Assembly: GCA_029260765.1 (NCBI GenBank)
Contig: JAJDCP010000060.1
Span: 1-64,000 of the forward strand
Length of the DNA: 64,000 nt
Reading direction: 5' to 3'
From: Planctomycetota bacterium
GTDB taxonomy: Bacteria > Planctomycetota > J058 > JAJDCP01
Part shown: positions 22,701-32,355 of the stretch, piece by piece
How the letters are laid out: each line of letters opens with the position of its first letter
Numbering within the stretch: position 1 is the first letter of the stretch
Made by a program: the position numbers and the translations under genes
The notes under the pieces: model-generated
What the model saw: only the letters and a program-made list of their open reading frames with translations
Database searches by the model: none
Told to the model about the DNA's origin: nothing

Positions 22701-22992
22701 GCGAACCGACCTCAGCCGCCAGGACCAGGTGGCGGTCCCGTGGCCTGCTCGTCGAGCCCGGGCGAGCCTGCGGCGGAGCGCAGCCGCACTTCATGTCGCG
22801 TCGCCTCGACGGCGTAGAGAAGTGGGATCACGCCCGCCCAGCCCGCCGATTCTGGTCTCCGAAGCAGCCGATCGCGCAAACAGAGAACGCGCGCCAGTCT
22901 CGGCTTGGACGTACAGCGCGAGCTAGACTGTATTTGTCTCCGAAAATCACATGGTTGCCAGTGCACGCGTCCAACGCCTAGGTACTATTCCT
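22701..22992. other. Gap before the tandem-repeat element
   Basis: No gene is supported on either strand. The region separates the kinase gene (plus strand) from the repeat at 22993 and the convergent NRPS-like gene. No terminator-like hairpin with T-run was found. Confidence 0.4.
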
Positions 22993-23188
22993 TGTCGGGG
23001 AGGGGTTTACCCCCTCCCGAGCGCTCGCGAGAGCGAAGCGTCCGAGTCCGCGAGAGCGAAGCGTCCGAGTCCGCGAGAGCGAAGCGTCCGAGTCCGCGAG
23101 AGCGAAGCGTCCGAGTCCGCGAGAGCGAAGCGTCCGAGTCCGCGAGAGCGAAGCGTCCGAGTCCGCGAGGTGTAAACCCCGCCCCTAC
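22993..23188. repeat. Palindromic GC-rich element interrupted by tandem repeats
   Basis: The outer arms, TTGTCGGGGAGGGGTTTACC (22993-23012, continuing CCCTCCCG) and GTAAACCCCGCCCCTAC (23172-23188), match the arms of a 62-bp element at 32779-32840 (TTGTAGGGGAGGGGTTTATC ... GTAAACCCCGCCCCTAC). Here the centre holds a 23-bp tandem array instead of about 18 bp of spacer. It lies in the gap between two convergent genes. Confidence 0.7.
23026..23163. repeat. Six perfect 23-bp tandem repeats
   Basis: The unit begins CGCGAGAGCGAAGCG and ends TCCGAGTC; six exact copies run from 23026 to 23163, followed by six bases of a seventh. Since 23 is not a multiple of three, frames across it give rotating Glu/Ser/Arg peptides that are artefacts. 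Perfect identity implies recent expansion or active homogenisation, which makes it a likely variable-number locus. Confidence 0.9.
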
Positions 23189-23218
23189 GGGGTGTACCGG
23201 AACTTACGCGGCGATGTC

Positions 23219-25870
23219 CTAGCGAGCCGGGGACCCTTGCTGCGACGTCTCGATGGCGCGGCGCAATACGTCCGCGAACAGGTCGATGTGACGGGTGATT
23301 GCGTCGTGGTGCCCGCCCGGCAGTTCATGGCTGTCGATGCCGGCCACCCAGGCTCGCCAGAGCTTCAGCGTCTGAGTGCGTTGTGGTGAGCGTTCGGCAG
23401 CCAGGATGAACGTCAGCCTGCCGGGATACGGCCGCAGCCGGTAGCACGCCCTGGCCCAGAGAAAGGCTGCTCCGCGGTCAGGCGGTGGCTCCGTGGAGTT
23501 CCGCGCCGCAGCGAAGGCGAGGCGCAGCTGCCTCTTGCTCATTGTGGCGGCCTTGCGCAGCGTCCCGACGAGCCGGCGCAGGGGATTTCTGCTCGGATCG
23601 TTCGTCCTCAGCGGAGCCAGCTTGTTCAGCTCCGCTCTGGCGTCGCGCAACAGCCGAAGCCGCTGAGCGTGCGACAATCCGAGCAGCACAGAGGCGCACT
23701 CGACCCCTGCCCAGACGGCACGAAGCTCAGGCGCGGCGGGGCTGGCGTCGAGAACCGCCAGCATTGGAACTTGTTCGCCGGCGGCCGCCAGCTGCCGTGC
23801 CATCTCGAACGCCACCAGACCGCCCGTACAGAAACCTGCCAGGTAGTAGGGGCCGCGCGGGACGGCGGAGCGCAAGACTGTCAGCTGCTGGCGGGCCCGC
23901 TGCTCGATGGTCAGCAGCTCTCCAGGCCGAACGAGTGGAGGCAGGGCAATGAGTGGCTGCCGGGCGCCCAGGGCTTGGCTGAGCCCACGGCAGTAGAAGC
24001 CGCCGTCATTGAAGTCGCCGTGCAAAAACACCAGCGGCGTCGCGTCTGCGCGGGCAGCGAACACCACTACTGACGGGGCGGGCAAGGCGCGCGCGGCGTG
24101 TTGGATGGCCGCCACCAGGCTGGCGACGGAGCTCTCTGCGAAGAGCGCGCTCGGGGCCAACTTGATGCCGAACGCATGCTCTATCTGGGCGAGCAGCCGG
24201 GCCGCCAGCAGGGAATCACCGCCCAGTGCAAAGAAGTCCGCATCGAGGGCCACTGATTCGAGCTCCAGCAGCTCTTCGAAGATCATCTGCAGCTGGAGGC
24301 ACACGGTGTCGGAGACCTCCAACTCGGACTCGCTCTCGGGAGCCCAAGCCCGCGCTCGCAGCGCGGCATGATCGAGCTTGCCATTCGCAGTGAGCGGCAG
24401 CTCGTCGACCAGAACCCAATGGTTGGGGATCAGGTGCTCGGGGAGCCTCGTGCGCAGAAAGCTCCGCAGGGCCTCGCGGCGCAGGGGACTTCCATCGCCG
24501 ACCAGATAGATTGTCAGGCGAGGGGAAGCGTGCATGCGAGGGGAAGCGTGTGGCGCCACGATTTCGGCCACCGCATGGCGCACGTTCGGGTGCTCGAGGA
24601 GTGTGCCCTCAATCTCGCCGAGCTCGATGCGGAAACCGCGCAGCATGATGCGCCGATCCTTGCGTCCCTTGTGGTAGAGCCAGCCGTCAGCTGCCAGGCA
24701 GCCCAGATCGCCCGTGCGCAGTCGACGGGCCTCGGGATCATCGGGCACGCGCTGAAAGACCTGGCGCGTCAGCTCGGGGCGTCGCCAATACCCCGACGCG
24801 AGGTAGCGACTGGTCACCACAATTTCGCCGACAGCGCCTGCGGCCACCGGGTCGCCGCTAGCGTCGAGCAGCTCAATCTTGCGGCCGCGGACGGGGCTGC
24901 CGATCGGCAAGGTCGCACCTGCCGTTGAGGTCTGCTGGTCGGCGAAGAAGTAGCAGATATTCCCGCAGGCTTCGGTCATTCCCAGCCCGTTGAGCAGTCG
25001 GCAGTCGGGTCCGAAACGGCTGTGGAACAGCTCCAGATCCGAGCGAAACACTGCCTCGCCCCCCAGCTTGACGAAACGCAGCGCGGGAAGCGGACTCTCG
25101 AGGCTCAGTGCCAGGTGGCGGAAGAGTGTGGGAACCGCATGGAAGATGCTGATGCGCCGGGTGCGCAGCCAGTCGCCCAAAGCTGCAAACCCTGCCCCGC
25201 GCACATCGAAGGGCAACAAGCAGGCGCCGTTCAGGAGGGCAGCGAAGATCGCGGTCTGCGCGGCGCCGAAGCTCGCTGAACTGACGAGGCTGAGCCGGTC
25301 CGCGGCGCCGATGTTCAGGGCATTCGAGTAGTTCTCGATGTTGTGATGGACAGATCTGTGGCTGCGGAGCACAGCGCGCGGCTCACCTGTGGACCCTGAG
25401 GTGTACACCAGTGCACAGGCAGCGTTCGGGGAGCCATGCACAGCGGGCGGCTCCAAGATCTCGGTCTGCTGCTCGATGATCAGGGGGGCTCCGGGCAGCA
25501 CATGGTCGACCAGCCGTGCTTGCAAGGAGCGAGAAGTCACCAACGCCGCCGGCGTTGCATCAGCCAGAATGCGTGCGAGCCGCGGGCGCGGATAGCTCGG
25601 GTCGAGGTATGTATAAGGGCGCCCCGCCTTCAACGAGCCCAGAATCGCGGCAATCAACGGAGCGTCGTGGTCAAGAAACAGGGCGACCGGGGTCTCCGGA
25701 TCGCCTCCGAGCTCGGCAAGAGCGTGGGCGAGTGCGTTCGCCTTCCGGTCGAGGGCTCGGTAGCTCAAGGTCTGGCTGGAACCCACGACGGCAGGCTGGT
25801 CGCCACGTTCAGCAGCGCGTGCCTCGAAACGTCGGTGAAGCAGGATAGAGGTTGCGCGCGCGGCTTCCAT
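23219..25870 (-). CDS. NRPS-like A-T-TE tridomain synthetase
   Basis: About 883 residues, one stand-alone module without condensation domain. Adenylation (about 1-500): VYTSGSTGEPRAVLRS (A3), GSPVRGRKIELLDASGDPVA, RTGDLGCLAADGWLYHKGR (A7-A8) and LPLTANGKLDH with the A10 Lys. Carrier (about 530-610): DADFFALGGDSLLAARL with the phosphopantetheine Ser. Thioesterase (about 630-880): LAGFCTGGLVAFEMA, so the nucleophile is Cys in G-x-C-x-G, with a late GGHHD His. At the A4 position the sequence is ASFGAAQT rather than F-D-x-S, so the Asp that binds the alpha-amino group is missing, which points to a carboxylic acid without amine. Two starts are possible, 25882 and 25870; GGGGAGG abuts the first, so I prefer the second. 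It lies 31 bp behind the DUF2339 gene. Confidence 0.9.
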   Translation of the reverse strand: MEAARATSILLHRRFEARAAERGDQPAVVGSSQTLSYRALDRKANALAHALAELGGDPETPVALFLDHDAPLIAAILGSLKAGRPYTYLDPSYPRPRLARILADATPAALVTSRSLQARLVDHVLPGAPLIIEQQTEILEPPAVHGSPNAACALVYTSGSTGEPRAVLRSHRSVHHNIENYSNALNIGAADRLSLVSSASFGAAQTAIFAALLNGACLLPFDVRGAGFAALGDWLRTRRISIFHAVPTLFRHLALSLESPLPALRFVKLGGEAVFRSDLELFHSRFGPDCRLLNGLGMTEACGNICYFFADQQTSTAGATLPIGSPVRGRKIELLDASGDPVAAGAVGEIVVTSRYLASGYWRRPELTRQVFQRVPDDPEARRLRTGDLGCLAADGWLYHKGRKDRRIMLRGFRIELGEIEGTLLEHPNVRHAVAEIVAPHASPRMHASPRLTIYLVGDGSPLRREALRSFLRTRLPEHLIPNHWVLVDELPLTANGKLDHAALRARAWAPESESELEVSDTVCLQLQMIFEELLELESVALDADFFALGGDSLLAARLLAQIEHAFGIKLAPSALFAESSVASLVAAIQHAARALPAPSVVVFAARADATPLVFLHGDFNDGGFYCRGLSQALGARQPLIALPPLVRPGELLTIEQRARQQLTVLRSAVPRGPYYLAGFCTGGLVAFEMARQLAAAGEQVPMLAVLDASPAAPELRAVWAGVECASVLLGLSHAQRLRLLRDARAELNKLAPLRTNDPSRNPLRRLVGTLRKAATMSKRQLRLAFAAARNSTEPPPDRGAAFLWARACYRLRPYPGRLTFILAAERSPQRTQTLKLWRAWVAGIDSHELPGGHHDAITRHIDLFADVLRRAIETSQQGSPAR

Positions 25871-25901
25871 CAGTCCAGACATCCTCCCCAAGACCGCATC
25901 A

Positions 25902-28900
25902 TCACACCCAGCCTTCCAAAAACCCCTTGATATGGGACCGCGCCTGCTCGACACTCCCGCGGACAGCGCGGTTGAAGCGCCGTTCGCTCATGAAGCCGAC
26001 GAAGATGCAGACGACGCTGACCAGCGCGATCCAGACCCACTTGGGAACCGCCGCGAAGTTGATCCAATGTACCAGCTGGATGCCCAGGTCCATGGTCAAG
26101 GCGACCAGGGCCACCAAGAACAGGGCCCGGACCTTGACGAACAGGCCCACCCCCAGCACTCCCAGCGCTGCAGCCGCCAACAGCAGCATAGCGAGATCTT
26201 GTCCGGGGATCAGGGCATGGATCAACGCGGGCAGGAAGAGCACCAGCAGCCCCGTCCAGACCCACACTCTGGCCTCGGCTATCAGGGGAGTCTCCCGGTT
26301 CTTGAGCCGTTCCCAGAGGCCGGCGCCCAGAGCGACCAGGCCCGGCATCGCCCCATAGGGCATCGCCTGGCGGACTTCGGCGTGGATGAGGGCCAGAGTC
26401 CCGGCAAACACCAGGCTGGCCATACTTGTCCATGCCCAGGCGCGGGAACGCAGCAGCCAGGCAGCCAGGCCGAAGATCACCGCCGCGCAGAGACTGAGCA
26501 GTATGCTGGGGCCCAGCTCCTGCCAGCCAGCTACGCTGACGAAGCGGCTCAAGAAAGCCAGGCAGGCCACTCCCAGGCCGACGATCAGGAAAGGGCGCGC
26601 CGAAGAGGACGACCGCTTGCGCAGCCAGATGCCGACCAGCAGAAAGATCAGCGCCAGCACTTGGAACAGGAAGGGGACCAGGCTGTGGTCGATCTCCCGA
26701 TCCAACAACATCAACAGCAAAGCCGGCTGCAGCGCCAGCAGGCTGCCGTACAACAGCGGCAGCCGCCCCGCGATCCGAAACCCCAGCCAGAGCACGACGG
26801 CGTGCCCGAGCAGGACCAGGCCGGCGTGGCCCGGCGCGGTGGCCGTCAGCCCTACTGAAAGCAATGCCACCAGGACGAAGAGCACCAGCTGGCCCAGGGC
26901 GAGGCTGTGCCGCTTCAGGAAGTCAAACCAGGCACCCAGCAAACCGGCGGGAGCGGTGACCAGCAACAGGCCCAGGCCGAGCTCGGGGAGCGTCGCGCCA
27001 CGCCGCTGCAGGATGTAGATCCAGGTCGCGCTGGCGGCGGCCCCACAGAGCAGGCTTGCCAGCCCCGAGCGCCGGTGCCCGTTGCGTTCCGCGGCCCAGG
27101 AAGCCATTCCCCAGCCCACCGCCAGGCACAGCGCGGGAACCGGCAGCGGCCGGCGGATACCGACCAACAGGATCGTGCAGCCGACCAGCAGTGTGAGCCA
27201 GGAGATGTCCTGGCCCCCTGCGTAGAAGCTCCCCAGGCGCTCGCGACCTGCAAGCGCCCACAGCCCGAGCACGGCGGCGGCCGCGCAACCCGCAAAGCTG
27301 GCTAGATCGACGGGGGACAGGTCGAGCAGACCCAGGCGGAAGAGGAGCAACACCACGGCCGGAAAGCCTGCCGCAAAGGCTGCGTAGCCGATGCCCCGTT
27401 GGCCCGTGCGCAGGCAACACTCACAGTAGTAGGCGCAGGTCAGGGCCGCGATGGCAGCCGCGACGTTGGAACCGGGGGCGAAGACGCACAACAGTCCGAT
27501 CAGAAGCGGACCGAACGCCCAGAAAACGAAACCCGCGAGATGGCGCAGGGCCGGGCCGAACAGCGATGGCACACGAGCGAACAGGTGGCCGGCAGCACTC
27601 TGGAACAGCAACCAGAAAGCCAGCGTGGGCCAGGCGGCCCCGAGATTCTGGGCTCCATAGACGACCGCCAGCGGCACCATGCCTGCGGCGACGTGAGCGG
27701 GCAGCTGGCTGCGGCGGCGCAGCGCCAGGAAACCGGACACCAGCGCGGCCAGGCCGACCGAGAGCCAGACGGACACAGCGGCCGCGGGCTGCAGCTCAGC
27801 GAGCGCCGGCAGCCGAGCAACCAACACCAGCTGGCCGATGAGCAGGAATATGCCCACGGCCGTCCCCAGCCAGCCCACCCACAAAGCACCCGCTGCCGCG
27901 GGCTTCCGCGCTGCGCCGTGACACAGCTCGCTGAGCAGCGCGGCCCAGGCCAACAGCAGGAAACATGGCAGCGCCCAGGTCCAGCCTGGGGGCCCCTGCC
28001 AGGCCCAGAGCTGCGCGAGCACCACGGCCCAGCCGAGCATCGAGGTTGCCAGCGCCCAGCCCGCGTGGATGCGGTGCCGGACGCCCTGCGCGGTGGGCCA
28101 GCCGAGCAGGAAAAAGACCAGCGCGGCCAGGCTGGCCACTCCGATCGAGGGCAGGTGCCGCGGTTCCAGCAGGCCCCGGAAGACCAGGTAGCCCACAACC
28201 CCCAGCACGAACGGCCAGATGGCCGCATGGAACAACAGCCGTGCCCGAGGCTGATCTCCCAGCCCCGCTCCGACCAGCAACAGCCCCGCCAGCCAAAGCA
28301 GGGCCGCGTAGCTGCGCAGCTCGGGTCCGGGCTGCAGGAGTTGTCCTCCGAAGAAGAAAAAAGCCGCGCCCAGCAGGGTGCTGCCCAGCAACCAGGCTGC
28401 CAGGCGGCGGCTGCGGTAGGCAGCGTAGCAAGTTCCCAGCAACAGCCCCAACCACAGGCTGAGGGGCGTGCCCTGGAGCAGCTTGGGAAGCAGCTCCAGC
28501 TGGAAACCTGTTTGTGCCACCACGCTGGACAGCCCAAGGGGCAGAGCGCACAGGGCGACCAGGTCCGCCACGGCCCGCGTCGCGCGTGCCGACTCGCTTC
28601 CTTCTGGAGTTTCCGCTGCCCGGCCGAGCCAGCGCGCCAGCGCGGTTGCTCCGGACTTGGCCAACCAGGCGAAGCTCAGCAGCAGGAAGCTGACGGCGAA
28701 CAGCACGCCGCTGGCGTTGAGCCGTCCGGTGGAGAACTCCTTGAGCAGGATCAGGGTGTTCAAGGCCAACAATGCCGGAGGAAACAAGCTGCGTACGAAG
28801 GAGCGTCGCTTCAGCGCGGCGGCGCTCACCAGGGGAAGCAAGGCGAAGCCACACAGCGACAACTGCCACAGCGGGGGCCCTTCGCCGGCGGCCGCAGCAG

Positions 28901-30095
28901 GCAGGGAGTAGAAATAGACCGCGCCGGCCATCAAGCCGTAGCCACCTCCGGCCAGCAGCAGGGCCAGCCGGTAGCGTCGAGGGCTCAGCGGCGACAACCA
29001 GATCACCACGCTCGCGGCCAGGGCGGCACCGACTCCGCGCCAGACCCAGGCGGGGGAAAGATGGTTGCTGAAGCAGGCGATCGCGCAGAGCCCGGCGAGG
29101 ACGGTGAGGAAGGGCAGGGCGGGGTCCTGGACGCGGCTGTTGATGGCGCCGTAGGCCAGGCCACAGAGCGTGGCGACGACTCCCCACTCCAGCCATCCCT
29201 GGTCGATCTCGAGCAGGCCAAAGATCTTGGCGGCGTAGTAGTTCAACGGCAGCAGCATCGCCGCGAAGACGATGAAGGAGAGACCGGTGCGGGGGTAGCT
29301 CCAGCGTTTCCAGAGCAGTCTGCCCAGAGCGTAGACCGCGACGGTAAAGGCGGCCACGAGACCGAACTTGAAGCTGCTCGGCAAGCTGTCCTGGTAGGAC
29401 ACCAACAACGCGAGGACAGCAACCCCGAGGCCTGCGATGCCGATGTAGAGCAGGCTACGGATCAAGATCTCCGGCCAACTCAGCGCGGGCTCTGGCTGCG
29501 TGCTCGGTTCGGCCGGCGGGGCCGGTTCCTCGCACGCCTGCGGAGCCGAAGACTCGAGCGCAGGCGGCTGCGCAGGCACTGGCTGCCTGGGAAGTGGTGG
29601 TGGTGGTGGTGGTGGAGGCGGCGGAACGGAGGCGGCCATCGGAATCGCTGGAGGAGCGCTGGGAATCGGGGGCGGTTGCACCGCGAGCTTTTCAAGAGTC
29701 TTGTTCTCTGCCTCATGGATGCGGGTCTGGTAGAACTCCCGAACGGCCTTGAAACCGTCGCCCGCTTCCTTCTCCAAGAGCTCACGGTCTGCCTCGAGTT
29801 GTGCAAACACGCGCCGTGCCCGCGCCAGCTCGTCCTCCGGTGCGGGTTCGGGTTCTCGCTGCTGGGGGCTGCCCGCGGAGGCCAGATACCTTCTTCGTGC
29901 CGCTTCCCTGCGCAGCTCGGGCGGCTGGCCGCGGTCCGCCGCCTCGGGAGCGCGGGTCCGTCTCGGCCTGTAGTCTGGAGGCGGGCCGGGCCTCGGGCCC
30001 CGGGCCAACCAAAGCACCGTCGCCACGAAGCCGACCAGGGCGAACCCGAAGATCAGGATGCCGATGCAGCCGCCCAACAGGAGGATCAGGTCCAT
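25902..30095 (-). CDS. DUF2339 giant polytopic membrane protein
   Basis: About 1397 residues. One N-terminal membrane helix (MDLILLLGGCIGILIFGFAL) is followed by a charged cytoplasmic segment with coiled-coil character (residues about 30-130, EDELARARRVFAQLEADREL) and a Pro-rich spacer with a run of ten Pro. Then come some 35-40 membrane helices to the C-terminus, typical of DUF2339 proteins, whose role is unknown (predicted cell-envelope function). The ATG at 30095 starts directly at the first helix; the frame stays open upstream without a signal. The Pro run sits in a GGT/CCA-like simple tract around 29595-29625, which may slip in replication. Just downstream is the NRPS-like gene, probably co-transcribed. 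Confidence 0.88.
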   Translation of the reverse strand: MDLILLLGGCIGILIFGFALVGFVATVLWLARGPRPGPPPDYRPRRTRAPEAADRGQPPELRREAARRRYLASAGSPQQREPEPAPEDELARARRVFAQLEADRELLEKEAGDGFKAVREFYQTRIHEAENKTLEKLAVQPPPIPSAPPAIPMAASVPPPPPPPPPPLPRQPVPAQPPALESSAPQACEEPAPPAEPSTQPEPALSWPEILIRSLLYIGIAGLGVAVLALLVSYQDSLPSSFKFGLVAAFTVAVYALGRLLWKRWSYPRTGLSFIVFAAMLLPLNYYAAKIFGLLEIDQGWLEWGVVATLCGLAYGAINSRVQDPALPFLTVLAGLCAIACFSNHLSPAWVWRGVGAALAASVVIWLSPLSPRRYRLALLLAGGGYGLMAGAVYFYSLPAAAAGEGPPLWQLSLCGFALLPLVSAAALKRRSFVRSLFPPALLALNTLILLKEFSTGRLNASGVLFAVSFLLLSFAWLAKSGATALARWLGRAAETPEGSESARATRAVADLVALCALPLGLSSVVAQTGFQLELLPKLLQGTPLSLWLGLLLGTCYAAYRSRRLAAWLLGSTLLGAAFFFFGGQLLQPGPELRSYAALLWLAGLLLVGAGLGDQPRARLLFHAAIWPFVLGVVGYLVFRGLLEPRHLPSIGVASLAALVFFLLGWPTAQGVRHRIHAGWALATSMLGWAVVLAQLWAWQGPPGWTWALPCFLLLAWAALLSELCHGAARKPAAAGALWVGWLGTAVGIFLLIGQLVLVARLPALAELQPAAAVSVWLSVGLAALVSGFLALRRRSQLPAHVAAGMVPLAVVYGAQNLGAAWPTLAFWLLFQSAAGHLFARVPSLFGPALRHLAGFVFWAFGPLLIGLLCVFAPGSNVAAAIAALTCAYYCECCLRTGQRGIGYAAFAAGFPAVVLLLFRLGLLDLSPVDLASFAGCAAAAVLGLWALAGRERLGSFYAGGQDISWLTLLVGCTILLVGIRRPLPVPALCLAVGWGMASWAAERNGHRRSGLASLLCGAAASATWIYILQRRGATLPELGLGLLLVTAPAGLLGAWFDFLKRHSLALGQLVLFVLVALLSVGLTATAPGHAGLVLLGHAVVLWLGFRIAGRLPLLYGSLLALQPALLLMLLDREIDHSLVPFLFQVLALIFLLVGIWLRKRSSSSARPFLIVGLGVACLAFLSRFVSVAGWQELGPSILLSLCAAVIFGLAAWLLRSRAWAWTSMASLVFAGTLALIHAEVRQAMPYGAMPGLVALGAGLWERLKNRETPLIAEARVWVWTGLLVLFLPALIHALIPGQDLAMLLLAAAALGVLGVGLFVKVRALFLVALVALTMDLGIQLVHWINFAAVPKWVWIALVSVVCIFVGFMSERRFNRAVRGSVEQARSHIKGFLEGWV

Positions 30096-30311
30096 GCACG
30101 CGTCTCGGACTGGAAGCAAGAGTGAGTCTACGCGAGCCGCATCGGTCACACCACGTGCGAATCCAGAGCTCCAGGCAGCGATCCTCTGCCGTAGTGGCCT
30201 GGCAGCGAGCTTGTGGGATTGTCGAACAAACCGATCGGGACAGTCGCTGCTCCCCAAATGTCAGTGCTATCATGGGGCGACACCAGAACCCATCCCAGGA
30301 GAGCGTGCACC

Positions 30312-30497
30312 ATGCCGGAAGTCGATGTCGCCGAAGTGGCGTTGGGAGCGATCCATCAGATCACCAGCGCGATGCAGCAGGACGATCCTCAGGCTGCCGT
30401 CGAGCTTTTCCAGTCGGCCAAGGACCATATCGATGTGCTGCTGATGGCGCTGACGGGTTTGGAAGCAGCGCCCGAAGAGCTTCCGCCAGAGATGTAG
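30312..30497 (+). CDS. Small acidic helical protein
   Basis: A 61-residue protein, ATG at 30312 with CAGGAGAG at a suitable distance. It is acidic and predicted all-helical (VALGAIHQITSAMQQDDPQ, then AVELFQSAKDHIDVLLMALT), likely a helical hairpin that dimerises or binds a partner. It lies divergent from the DUF2339 gene and upstream of the zinc-ribbon kinase on the same strand, with 157 bp between. I do not recognise a family. Confidence 0.6.
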   Translation: MPEVDVAEVALGAIHQITSAMQQDDPQAAVELFQSAKDHIDVLLMALTGLEAAPEELPPEM

Positions 30498-30654
30498 TCG
30501 CTGGACAAGCTCAGATCCGGCAAGCCCGGCGGCTTCCCCGGGCCCGGCTTGGAGTGCGGGCACGCGCTCTGCTAGCCTGGAGGGACACCCGGACCCATGT
30601 CTACGCCGCCCAGGCGCAGGAGCCCATTGTGCGTCCGGGCCAGAGGGGGGAAGC

Positions 30655-32355
30655 ATGTTCTGCACCAGCTGTGAGGCGGAGGTCCCGGAGGGGGCGCGGT
30701 TCTGTTCCCAATGCGGGGCGGCTCAGGGTGAAGACGCCGAAGCGTCTGCCCCGGACTCTCCGGCGTCTGAAGAGACCGCGCAGGCCGAAGAGATGGCCGG
30801 CGCGGTCGAGCTTGGCCCGGGCCCGGACCTCCAGGCGATGGCGGCCAGGCCTCCTGACCCCTTCGAGAACCTGATCGGCGAGACCATGGGCGGCTACCAG
30901 ATGGAGGAGCTGCTCGGCAAAGGCTCGCTCGCCGCCGTCTTCCGAGCCAGCCATGAGCTGCCCCCGGGGAAGTTCACGGTCAAGCTGCTCCTGCCCCATT
31001 TCTCCCGAGATGGCGAGCTGATCTCTCTGCTCGAGGACGATCTGCAAATCCTGGTGAGGCTCGATACGCCGCATCTTCTGAAGATCCACGAGACCTATTC
31101 TTCACGCGGCATGTACTGCGTCGTGCAGGACCATATCGACGGAGTGTCGCTCGACCGCGTGCTGCTGTCTCGCGGGCGGCTGCCCGAAAGCGCGGCGCTT
31201 GCCGTCGCCCTGCAGGCGGCGTTGGGCCTGTGGGATGTGGCCCAGAAGGGGGTCGTGCACCGGGATATCAAGCCCAGCAACCTGCTGATCGAGAAGGGCG
31301 GTCGGGTGCTGCTGACCGACTTCGGACTTGCGAGGGCGGCGGAGGGCTCGACGGCGATCTCGCACACGGGCTCTGTGGTCGGTGCGCCGGCTTACCTCGC
31401 ACCAGAGCAGTTCGAAGACGCGCGCGCCTCCGACCATCGCACCGATCTCTACGCCCTGGGCTGCGTGTTGTACAAGATGCTGACGGGCAAATCGCCGTTT
31501 TCGGGACCGAACCGCGTCGACTACATGCTGCAGCATTGCACGCAGGAGCCCCCATCTCTCGCCGAGAAGTGTGCGGACGTGAGTCCGGGAATGGTGGCGG
31601 TGGTGGGCCGGCTGCTGCAGAAGGCTCCCGCCGACCGCTTCGAGAACGGAGCTGAGCTGGCCGAGGCGCTCGAGGCACTGGCGTCGTGCCAGCCAGGCTC
31701 GCGCGAGCAGGTGCCGGGGCTGGGAGTGCTCGGTACGCATCAAATCGCCGACCTGCAACGGGCGAAGCACCCTGCCGGGTTGGATTTCTTGGGCCTCCCG
31801 GATGCTCCCGGCATGGAGGGTCTGTTCGTCAAAACCACGCCGGTGACGCAGGCGGAGTGGGAGCGGGTCATGGGCGCGCAACCGGCCCACTTCACCGACG
31901 GTGCCAGCGATGACCAACCCGTAGAGAATGTCAGCTGGCTCGAGGCAACCCAGTTCTGCAACAAGCTCTCGGAGCTCGAAGGTCTGTCGATGGCCTATGC
32001 GATCGACGGCGACAAGGTGGAGGAATGCACGGGGTCCGGATACCGCTTGCCGAGCCAGGGCGAATGGCAATATGCCTGTCGGGCATCGGGTGCGGCGCGC
32101 CCCGCGACCGTGGTGTCCGCGGGCGATCGCCCGCAACCGGTGCGCGCCAGCGCTCCGAACGCCTGGGGTCTGTTCGCGTTCGGGGGCAACGTCTGGGAGT
32201 GGTGCGCCGACAGCGTCGGAGAGCTGCGCGTCGCTGCGGGCGGCTCGTGGCAGTCAGCCGCCAGCGAGCGCGGCGCCGATGCCCGTCGTGAGCTCCCGGC
32301 CGACACGCGCGGTAACGACCTGGGCCTGCGCCCGGTGCGCACGGTGGGCTCCTGA
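30655..32355 (+). CDS. Zinc ribbon - Ser/Thr kinase - FGE-sulfatase domain protein
   Basis: A 566-residue fusion. Residues 1-25 are a zinc ribbon (Cys3, Cys6, Cys17, Cys20 in FCTSC...FCSQCG). Residues 78-345 are a kinase: LGKGSLAAVFRA, VKLLL, HRDIKPSN near 202, TDFGLARA, APEQF and DLYALGCVLYKML. Residues about 365-566 are an FGE-sulfatase/SUMF1-like domain (FVKTTPVTQAEWERVMG, PVENVSWLEATQFCNKL, YRLPSQGEWQYACR, GNVWEWCADS, GGSW). Kinase plus FGE-like fusions are common in Planctomycetota and Myxococcota; the FGE-like domain in them usually binds rather than generating formylglycine, and no sulfatase substrate is nearby. No membrane helix, so cytosolic. Confidence 0.9.
   Translation: MFCTSCEAEVPEGARFCSQCGAAQGEDAEASAPDSPASEETAQAEEMAGAVELGPGPDLQAMAARPPDPFENLIGETMGGYQMEELLGKGSLAAVFRASHELPPGKFTVKLLLPHFSRDGELISLLEDDLQILVRLDTPHLLKIHETYSSRGMYCVVQDHIDGVSLDRVLLSRGRLPESAALAVALQAALGLWDVAQKGVVHRDIKPSNLLIEKGGRVLLTDFGLARAAEGSTAISHTGSVVGAPAYLAPEQFEDARASDHRTDLYALGCVLYKMLTGKSPFSGPNRVDYMLQHCTQEPPSLAEKCADVSPGMVAVVGRLLQKAPADRFENGAELAEALEALASCQPGSREQVPGLGVLGTHQIADLQRAKHPAGLDFLGLPDAPGMEGLFVKTTPVTQAEWERVMGAQPAHFTDGASDDQPVENVSWLEATQFCNKLSELEGLSMAYAIDGDKVEECTGSGYRLPSQGEWQYACRASGAARPATVVSAGDRPQPVRASAPNAWGLFAFGGNVWEWCADSVGELRVAAGGSWQSAASERGADARRELPADTRGNDLGLRPVRTVGS

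Noticed and set aside
23026..23163. CRISPR array
   Set aside because: The 23-bp units follow each other without spacers and no cas genes are present.
22951..23175. Glu/Ser/Arg repeat peptide encoded by the tandem array
   Set aside because: It comes from frame rotation of the 23-bp unit, and there is no ribosome site or conserved frame.
27399..30125. A 908-codon open frame on the plus strand
   Set aside because: It is the mirror of the DUF2339 membrane gene, Gln/Arg/Gly-rich and without any domain.
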